This document shows, in pieces, positions 58,752 to 64,000 of a DNA stretch of 64,000 nt (positions are counted from its first letter, which is position 1; each line of letters begins with the position of its first letter). The stretch spans positions 793,001 to 857,000 of the forward strand of contig NC_012491.1 in NCBI RefSeq assembly GCF_000010165.1. The letters run 5' to 3'. The translations under genes and the position numbers were made by a program. This DNA is from Brevibacillus brevis NBRC 100599 (GTDB lineage Bacteria > Bacillota > Bacilli > Brevibacillales > Brevibacillaceae). Under the pieces are notes generated by a model. The model saw only the letters and a list, made by a program, of their open reading frames with translations. It had not been told where the DNA came from and did not search any database.

Positions 58752-60470
58752 TCAACAGTTGGAAGACATCGTTCTTTTATCTTCTCGAAGAGTTGGGTTA
58801 AGGTAGAATGCCCGAATCTCCTCCAGCGTTTTTCTAGCAGGCTGCACGAATTCGCGGTCCCAATCTTCCGGAGGGGAATCCAGTGATATGCCTTTTTCCT
58901 GCAAGGTTCGAAACAGCTCCTTATCCGCTTGCGTAGGTATCCACCACGTGTAGACGGGATTCGTTTTGCCATTGAGCAACGATTCGAACATAAATTTCAC
59001 ATAGGTAGCTGTAGAGAGTTCGCCGTAATTGACGTCGAATTCAGGCCCGGGAGCCGGATAGTCCTCTGGATAGCGGAACGGGCCAAAGTGAATGGAAATA
59101 CCCAAAAAGCCGACAGGTGGAATGTTGTTTCCATACCCCGGAAGGGAGAACGGCAGATCGGCTGCGAAGTGCAGGCGAATCATGACAGAGTTGATGAATT
59201 GTCGTTCGAAGAAACTTTCTTTTTGCCAAATGCCAAGTTCTCGTGAAAGAGTATCCCAGTGAATAATGGACGTATTGTGCGCGAGCCAGAAGGCGGACGA
59301 CATCTGTTCAAACGTTTTGTAAAATTCCTCGTCGTGATCGTGGAACGGATCGAGCATGTCGAACAGGCTGAAGCATCCGTGTTTTCTCCTCCATTTTTGC
59401 GCGATGATCAGAAAATCAATCAATCGTTGAATTCGTAGCTCCGGGCTACTCTCATTATTGGCAAACAGAAACGTTGCTTCTATTAAATCGGCAGTGAAGT
59501 TGCCGTTAACAAAATCCCAGTAATTGATTTCACCAGCTTCTACTCGTTCTTCGTTAATCCGCTTCGTATCCGTTTCCCATCGAGCAAAAGTGGTGACATC
59601 CATGCCGAAATAAAGCTCAGGCAAGAGATCGCCAAAAATATGAAAGCGATAAGGGCTGGACTGCTGGAACCAAGTTTTGATGAAGTCCAGGCGAGAAGAG
59701 GGAGACACGACTGCGGCCCGCTCCACATAGTCCGCTTTGGCAACCATTGACTCGAATTCTTCAACGGATGAGGCGATCGCAACGAAAGGGGCTGCAGAGG
59801 TCAAAAAGTCCGCGCCGTCTTCATCGTTGTCGTATTGCACAATGATGTGCTGGAAGGTTGCCTCAGCCGAGTGAGATAACACAAGCTGATTCCAACGGTG
59901 TGCGGTTGTATCGTCAATGGCGCCGATGACGACGACAGGTTTGTCTGGTTCTCCGCGAAAAGAAACAGAAGCACCGTTTTGGACGACGATCTTGTTTTGA
60001 CACCGTACATTGATGGATGTCCCTGCTTCAAAGCTGATAGATGTCCCAGCAGCTATGATGACATCCTCTGGTCCGATCATGTACGGGCCATTTTCTGCGG
60101 TAAATTCCTCCGATTGATTCATGATCCCCGATAGGCGTTTGTACTTATCCACGTGCAATTGATAGGTGTGCTGCGGGTCTGGATCAGGCCCAATCGTCAG
60201 CTGTACATAGTAAAGACCATCTTCCTTTGGAAAAAACGGAAGGATGATGGGGGCGTTCGGACTATATTCAGCTTCTGCAAGTTTTGTTCGATGGATGTCA
60301 TAGATTCTAATGGTAGTTAATGGATGCGTCAGGTTATTGATGTGGATTTCAATAGCGTCTGTAGAAGCGAGAAAGAGCTTGTACATCTCCACCTTAGCTT
60401 CAAGGTTAGGAGAAGCTTTTCGGATTCGTTTATCCGTTTCCAGAATCGATGTATACGAGCTGACGGTCAT
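58752..60470 (-). CDS. Large protein of unknown function with a beta-helix-like segment
   Basis: A 572-residue protein without signal peptide or membrane helix. Residues 30-110 look like a beta-sandwich (TTIRIYDIHRTKLAEAEYSP, YYVQLTIGPDPDPQHTYQLH). About 130-220 show the repeated turns of a right-handed beta-helix: EDVIIAAGTSISFEAGTSIN, KIVVQNGASVSFRGEPDKPV, FQHIIVQYDND. The rest (about 240-570) is a mixed helical domain rich in Trp, Phe and His (WRRKHGCFSLFDMLDPFHDH, HFGPFRYPEDYPAPGPEFDV) that I do not recognise. It stands alone between repeat elements. Cell-surface-like repeats without an export signal are odd; a non-classical or contact-dependent effector is one speculation. Confidence 0.7.
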   Translation of the reverse strand: MTVSSYTSILETDKRIRKASPNLEAKVEMYKLFLASTDAIEIHINNLTHPLTTIRIYDIHRTKLAEAEYSPNAPIILPFFPKEDGLYYVQLTIGPDPDPQHTYQLHVDKYKRLSGIMNQSEEFTAENGPYMIGPEDVIIAAGTSISFEAGTSINVRCQNKIVVQNGASVSFRGEPDKPVVVIGAIDDTTAHRWNQLVLSHSAEATFQHIIVQYDNDEDGADFLTSAAPFVAIASSVEEFESMVAKADYVERAAVVSPSSRLDFIKTWFQQSSPYRFHIFGDLLPELYFGMDVTTFARWETDTKRINEERVEAGEINYWDFVNGNFTADLIEATFLFANNESSPELRIQRLIDFLIIAQKWRRKHGCFSLFDMLDPFHDHDEEFYKTFEQMSSAFWLAHNTSIIHWDTLSRELGIWQKESFFERQFINSVMIRLHFAADLPFSLPGYGNNIPPVGFLGISIHFGPFRYPEDYPAPGPEFDVNYGELSTATYVKFMFESLLNGKTNPVYTWWIPTQADKELFRTLQEKGISLDSPPEDWDREFVQPARKTLEEIRAFYLNPTLREDKRTMSSNC

Positions 60471-60579
60471 GTAAAACAGGCTCCTGTCAAAATGGTATAG
60501 GCATAATGGAATGATTTACTAGTAGTAGACGCCTAAATATAGGAAAAGTTTTGATTTTTGCAGGGGCTTTTGGGCTAGA

Positions 60580-60628
60580 AAATAAGAAAAAGGATAGGGG
60601 TCAGATGAGTTCTGACGATCCTATCCTT
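60580..60628 (-). terminator. Hairpin terminator downstream of the SLH gene
   Basis: AAGGATAGG with GTCAGA (60590-60605) pairs with TCTGAC and CCTATCCTT (60611-60628); on the - strand a TTTTTCTTATTTTC run follows. It lies about 200 bases after the SLH gene stop, beyond a repeat element. Confidence 0.7.
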
Positions 60629-60645
60629 GGTTTCTTCCATAAGGT

Positions 60646-60813
60646 AGTTCAAAAAATCGACTTTTGATCACGAAGTAGTTTTGAGAGCAAACTCGGCATC
60701 GAAAGTAACGTTCACCTTCGAAGTCGTGTGCTCATGTAGGTTTCCTACACTCCGCTCCTCCTTCTTCAGGTTCACGTTACTTTCTCGGTGCTGAAAAGCC
60801 GACTTTTTGAACT
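60646..60813. repeat. 168-base nested palindromic intergenic element
   Basis: AGTTCAAAAAATCGACTTTT (60646-60665) pairs with AAAAGCCGACTTTTTGAACT (60794-60813), two mismatches. Inside, GAAAGTAACGTTCACCTTCGAAG (first 20 bases from 60701) is mirrored by CTTCAGGTTCACGTTACTTTC (60763-60784). It has the look of a dispersed repeat of Paenibacillaceae genomes; copy number must be checked. Confidence 0.75.
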
Positions 60814-60825
60814 CTCATAAAAAGA

Positions 60826-62295
60826 CTACTCGACAGTCAGCTCGGCAGAAGATTTGCCAGCCCAATCGCCGACAGGTGTTACTGTGTATGTGTTACCTGC
60901 TTTCAGTTTACCATCTTGCTGGATGTCAAACACGCCTGTGGTACCTTTGCGGCTGGAATATTTGTACGTCGCCAGCAGTTTTTCTCCATCTGCACTAGTG
61001 AGTTCTACGCTACGTCCGGAGAACAGCTCGTCTCCCGGGTCCTCTGTCAGGGAAACGGTGATAGAAGTTTCACTAACTGCTTTGACTTCGCTGATTTCGA
61101 GCGGAGCGATTTCTTTTGCGACGAAGGTTGGATTCGCGATATTCGCCCAGTCGGAGGTAATGGTGAACGTAACGCCCGGAGTCAGGACTTGGCCTTCTGG
61201 GAGACGGAATTTAATTTCTTGCTTGCCGTCTGTTGATTGTGTGAAAGGCACGTATTTCGCTACGATTGGTTGTCCGCCTTCTGGTGTAATGGTCACTTGT
61301 CTTGCTTGCATGGAAGAAATGATTTGATACGTTTTGCCGTTTGCACCGTTGTTTTGATCCAGCACCAAAGCATTTGCACCGCGCCCTCCGCTGTAGGCGG
61401 AGATGACATATCCATAATCGATGACACCATTTGCTTGCAGGGACTCGACTTCAAACGTATCGTTTGTCACTTGGCGCACTTCTGTCATGTTGATCTTGGT
61501 TGCGTTGCCCGCGAATGTGCCCGCCTTTTTCCCTTTGTATGTCAGGCTGTAGGTGATTCCTGGCTTTTGAACAGAGGTTGGCACGACGTAGGTATTGGTA
61601 GAACCTGTTTTCAGACGTGGCATATTGGTCAGTGTCAGTCCATCGCTAAAGACAAAGTCTTCTTTTGCTTTGGCAAATGCTTCGTTTTCTGCGGTCAACG
61701 GAGCATCGAACGTCACAATCAATGTAATTTCGTTCAAGGCGTGTACGCTCGTGATGGTCGCTTTATCAGAAGGGATTGCCTGGCGAGCCACATTCAACAG
61801 ATAAGCGGCTTCACCGCGAGTAACGTTGCTGTCTGCGGAGAAGAAGCGTTCCGCCCAGTAGTTAACCGACTTCACATCACGCTTGAGCGCTTTTGCGACG
61901 ATTTGCACGAATTCAGCATCTATCACGGTTCCACGTGGATCAAAATGGCCATCTTTTGCTTGCATGATATCGAGGGATACCAGATCTACCGCGTATTTAT
62001 AGAACCAGTCATTTGCTTTCACATCCGTAAACGTTACGGATTTATCTGTTTTGCCGCCTTGCAAGCCAAAGGTGTGTGCGACCATTTTTGCCAGCTCGGC
62101 ACGCGTAACTTGATTATGAATGTTACTGCCTTGCATGACTTTCAGCTTGGAGAGTTCAGTAACGGCTTGCTGAATTTCTTGAGCATTCAGGGGAGTGGAA
62201 GCTGCTTGCACATTCAGTGCAGCGTAAGGAAGGGATGCTGTGCCCATAACAGTTGCGAGCATCATGATCGCGATTTTATTGGAAAACTTTTTCAT
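60826..62295 (-). CDS. Surface protein with SLH (S-layer homology) domains and Ig-like C-terminal domains
   Basis: A 489-residue exported protein: signal MKKFSNKIAIMMLATVMGTA with cleavage near VQAAS. Two or three SLH units follow (about 40-175), for example VTRAELAKMVAHTFGLQGGK, FTDVKANDWFYKYAVDLVSL and VTRGEAAYLLNVARQAI, which bind pyruvylated cell-wall polymer. Residues 180-489 are three or four beta-sandwich segments (ITSVHALNEITLIVTFDAPL, ISEVKAVSETSITVSLTEDP), typical of S-layer-associated proteins. It lacks an enzyme domain. GAGGAGG ribosome site. The product is probably a cell-surface structural or adhesive protein. Confidence 0.92.
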   Translation of the reverse strand: MKKFSNKIAIMMLATVMGTASLPYAALNVQAASTPLNAQEIQQAVTELSKLKVMQGSNIHNQVTRAELAKMVAHTFGLQGGKTDKSVTFTDVKANDWFYKYAVDLVSLDIMQAKDGHFDPRGTVIDAEFVQIVAKALKRDVKSVNYWAERFFSADSNVTRGEAAYLLNVARQAIPSDKATITSVHALNEITLIVTFDAPLTAENEAFAKAKEDFVFSDGLTLTNMPRLKTGSTNTYVVPTSVQKPGITYSLTYKGKKAGTFAGNATKINMTEVRQVTNDTFEVESLQANGVIDYGYVISAYSGGRGANALVLDQNNGANGKTYQIISSMQARQVTITPEGGQPIVAKYVPFTQSTDGKQEIKFRLPEGQVLTPGVTFTITSDWANIANPTFVAKEIAPLEISEVKAVSETSITVSLTEDPGDELFSGRSVELTSADGEKLLATYKYSSRKGTTGVFDIQQDGKLKAGNTYTVTPVGDWAGKSSAELTVE

Positions 62296-62457
62296 CAGTT
62301 GGTCCTCCTCTAGATCAGTTGAGTGGGTGTTGCTTGATTACTTGTAGGATAGTCGAGAGACCTAAACTGCCAAGAAACAAGAGATTAATAGAATCTAAAA
62401 AAGTTCTTAAAAAAAGATAAATTGGCCACTTTCTTACTGACTATACGGCGTCAAGCC

Positions 62458-62489
62458 CATAAAAAAGAGACAGCTTTCGCTGCCTCTCC
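62458..62489 (-). terminator. Terminator of the second HTH-TPR/peptide operon
   Basis: AGAGACAGC (62466-62474 region), loop TTTC, GCTGCCTCT; on the - strand TTTTTT follows. It lies about 20 bases past the relic secreted-protein gene. Confidence 0.8.
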
Positions 62490-62507
62490 TGAATAAATTA
62501 ACGGTAT

Positions 62508-62760
62508 TTATTTTTCCTTTTCGTAATCCCATGTTCGAATTTGAAAACCAGAACTTCCGCATCTTCACTGTTAAACGAGAAGGAGCCTTCTTCAACTCTT
62601 CATCAAGAGAATAACCGGAATGGTATCCCTTCTTTTTCGTGCTTTTGCATGAAAGGGCGGCAATTCTAGCAAATCATTTGTTTGTACTAATCCCCAAATA
62701 TGTAATTCTTCCGCAACAAGAGTGATTTCATTGCAGGGACAGACGACTACTAGAAGCGCT
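62508..62760 (-). pseudogene. Frameshifted relic of the 159-aa secreted-protein family (compare 21052-21531)
   Basis: From about 62660 down to 62508 the - strand aligns base by base with the last third of the gene at 21052: GATACCATTCCGGTTATTCT matches the stretch coding DSIPVILL, GGCTCCTTCTCGTTTAAC matches GSFSFN, and ATGGGATTACGAAAAGGAAA matches WDYEQEK with the same TAA. Two single-base deletions and one deletion of about 19 bases disrupt the frame, and the signal peptide and N-terminal two thirds are missing or unrecognisable. It directly follows the micro-peptide gene at 62761. The gene is dead but its origin is clear. Confidence 0.8.
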
Positions 62761-62877
62761 CTACCAATCAGGTTCTGCACCGTTAAGTATTACTTTGTTT
62801 TCACTAAGATTCGGTGTTAACAGTGGCGTTACGGTGAAAAGGAAAGCAAACGTGAGTACAAGTAGTTTCTTTTTCAC
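62761..62877 (-). CDS. Putative signalling pro-peptide (AimP/Phr-like), 38 aa
   Basis: A micro-gene 14 bases after the stop of the HTH-TPR regulator, with AAGGGAGGG well placed before GTG 62877. The product starts MKKKLLVLTFAFLFTVTPLL, a textbook Sec signal, and ends ENKVILNGAEPDW. A two-Lys/hydrophobic leader and a short tail ending in the presumed active peptide (about the last 6 residues, GAEPDW) is the design of RRNPP signalling peptides. It is the counterpart of the 42-residue peptide at 18037, though the sequences differ, as expected for separate signal specificities. Confidence 0.72.
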   Translation of the reverse strand: MKKKLLVLTFAFLFTVTPLLTPNLSENKVILNGAEPDW

Positions 62878-62891
62878 AGGCTATCCCTCCC

Positions 62892-64000
62892 TTATTTATA
62901 GATACCCTCATTATGGCAGAATTTCTCAATAATTTCCATGTCTTCAAACGAAAAAACCTTTTGTTGTAGCCGATGATGTTTTAGGAAGAGTCCCACACCC
63001 TCTATAACTTTGTCGGACGCACCTAGCTGTCGATAGTAGCTGATACTTTGCAGCAGGCTATCGAATCCTTCTTCAATGTGTCCAATCGCGAGCTGACTCA
63101 CGCCTTTTCGCTTGTAGTATCGCGCAGCCTGTTTAATCCGGTACGGATGGGCGAGAACGTCTGAAGGTAAAAATTGATCCTCGGAGTCGATTAGCTTTTT
63201 TATAAGAGCATCATTGCCACTTTCCAGATAGACCTCTAAAAGATCGCTGACAATGGTCACGCGGCTATCCTTCCCTGCGTCTGCGAGGCACAGCTCGTAC
63301 AATCTCATTGCATCCTCGTGCTTTCCCTGTTTCGCGTGTAGAAGCGCTCGCAGATGAATCTTTCGATAGTCTGCGTATTCACTATCTTCATACTCTTTTA
63401 GATACAGTTCAGCTAGGATCAGATCGCCCAGACTCAAGTATGAATTGACAATTGAAATGAGGGCCGAGGCTTTGGGCTTATTGTCCGTACCGTCTTCGCG
63501 AATCCCTTTCCCGCAAAATTCGATACTCTCCCCGTAGTAGCCTAAGATATACGCGTGCGTTCCCATTCGATAGTAAAAGGTAATGCGTTCAATCGGCGAT
63601 AGCAGATCAATGTAGTGCAGCAATTCCTTTCCTCGGCGGTAGGTTTCTTCAAATCGCGAGAAATCGTCCCTTTCAAGCATATATCGCTCGTAGAGTCCCT
63701 TTCCTAGATAGAACGGAACGCCGTGTTTCCTCGCATAATCAATCATCACATTATATAGGGTCAGCGTGACGCCTTGATCCTTCGCGTCATTAGTCGCCTG
63801 TAGAAGATGATCGAGCGCTAGAAAAGTGTCCATTTTTGGCGTTTCCAGTAGCTTCAGAGCTACCAGCTGCACCACTGGCGGGTAATTAAGTTCAAGCGCC
63901 TCTTTCAGCAGTAATTGAAGTGTCACAGGTCTTTCCGTGGTGTCCAGATATGCGGTGATTACGTCGACATGCGGAATATTGAGAGCACTTGCGATCTTTT
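62892..64000 (-). CDS. HTH-TPR regulator, RRNPP/AimR-like peptide receptor (N-terminus outside window)
   Basis: The frame is open to the window edge and 368 residues are visible. The first visible residues, KIASALNIPHVDVITAYLDT, are the end of a Cro/C1-type HTH, so the gene continues upstream; the GTG at 63926 is internal. The remainder is all-helical TPR-like sequence: LLSPIERITFYYRMGTHAYI, LGYYGESIEFCGKGIRE, SIVNSYLSLGDLILAELYLK, RALLHAKQGKHEDAMRLYEL. The overall layout resembles AimR and Rap/NprR receptors. It is followed at 14 bases by the exported micro-peptide gene. Regulon and phenotype are unknown. Confidence 0.85.
   Translation of the reverse strand, partial: KIASALNIPHVDVITAYLDTTERPVTLQLLLKEALELNYPPVVQLVALKLLETPKMDTFLALDHLLQATNDAKDQGVTLTLYNVMIDYARKHGVPFYLGKGLYERYMLERDDFSRFEETYRRGKELLHYIDLLSPIERITFYYRMGTHAYILGYYGESIEFCGKGIREDGTDNKPKASALISIVNSYLSLGDLILAELYLKEYEDSEYADYRKIHLRALLHAKQGKHEDAMRLYELCLADAGKDSRVTIVSDLLEVYLESGNDALIKKLIDSEDQFLPSDVLAHPYRIKQAARYYKRKGVSQLAIGHIEEGFDSLLQSISYYRQLGASDKVIEGVGLFLKHHRLQQKVFSFEDMEIIEKFCHNEGIYK

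Noticed and set aside
61237-62313. A 358-codon open frame on the + strand opposite the SLH gene
   Set aside because: It is the mirror of the SLH coding sequence, has no ribosome site, and its product is Cys/His-rich without any domain; the - strand gene has a signal peptide, SLH motifs and a strong ribosome site.

Overview
The window looks like chromosomal DNA of an endospore-forming, low-GC Gram-positive bacterium, most probably Brevibacillus or a close Paenibacillaceae relative. The clues are the spore-coat operon arranged like yraGF-adhB-yraED of Bacillus subtilis, a des-desK-desR membrane-fluidity operon, an SLH-domain surface protein, a Spo0E-like phosphatase, strong AAGGAGG ribosome sites, frequent TTG/GTG starts and textbook rho-independent terminators. 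The genus is an inference from gene content. No tRNA, rRNA, CRISPR array or prophage was seen.

Layout. 1-3.9 kb: end of a NarL-type sensor kinase and an ABC-2 export operon. 3.9-7.7 kb: a hybrid kinase carrying two different kinase modules, overlapping a small unknown gene. 7.7-9 kb: a self-regulated TetR gene and an acetyltransferase. 9-16.4 kb: ECF sigma/anti-sigma pair, SUKH protein, phosphoesterase, pentapeptide-repeat protein, and a MarR/DHA2 exporter pair. 16.6-22.1 kb: an HTH-TPR regulator with a 42-codon signal-peptide micro-gene, a group IIC intron directly after its terminator, a Spo0E-like gene, two small secreted proteins and an IS3 remnant. 22-29 kb: secreted amidohydrolase, SUKH gene between direct repeats, metallo-hydrolase, acetyltransferases and a two-component system. 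29-34 kb: MarR, RND pump and lipoprotein adaptor. 34-40 kb: tandem NodB lipoprotein, Fur-controlled siderophore-binding lipoprotein, Bce-type ABC transporter and a secreted protein. 40-47.6 kb: DUF4097 lipoprotein and a Fur-controlled iron-siderophore cluster (two binding proteins, a fused FecCD permease, an AraC/binding-protein regulator, no ATPase). 47.7-50.7 kb: des-desK-desR. 50.8-54.2 kb: small unknown gene, XRE-cupin regulator with a CynX-type transporter, and a four-repeat secreted protein. 54.3-56.7 kb: spore-coat/adhB operon. 56.8-60.5 kb: DUF805 protein, speD, palindromic intergenic elements and an unknown beta-helix-like protein. 60.6-64 kb: SLH protein and a second HTH-TPR/micro-peptide module that runs off the window.

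The most notable theme is cell-cell signalling. Two separate loci (16.7-21.5 kb and 62.5-64 kb) have the same order: a TPR regulator of the RRNPP type (Rap/NprR/PlcR/Rgg, AimR-like at the right end), an immediately adjacent exported micro-peptide of 42 or 38 residues, and a small secreted protein. The secreted gene is intact at the first locus (21052-21531) and is recognisable as a frameshifted relic at the second (62508-62760). This recurrent association looks like an undescribed peptide-signalling module.

Other connected systems are three Fur boxes over iron-uptake genes with two of the promoters fully readable, a perfect palindrome before des that fits DesR, and operators placed exactly over core promoters for the TetR and MarR genes.
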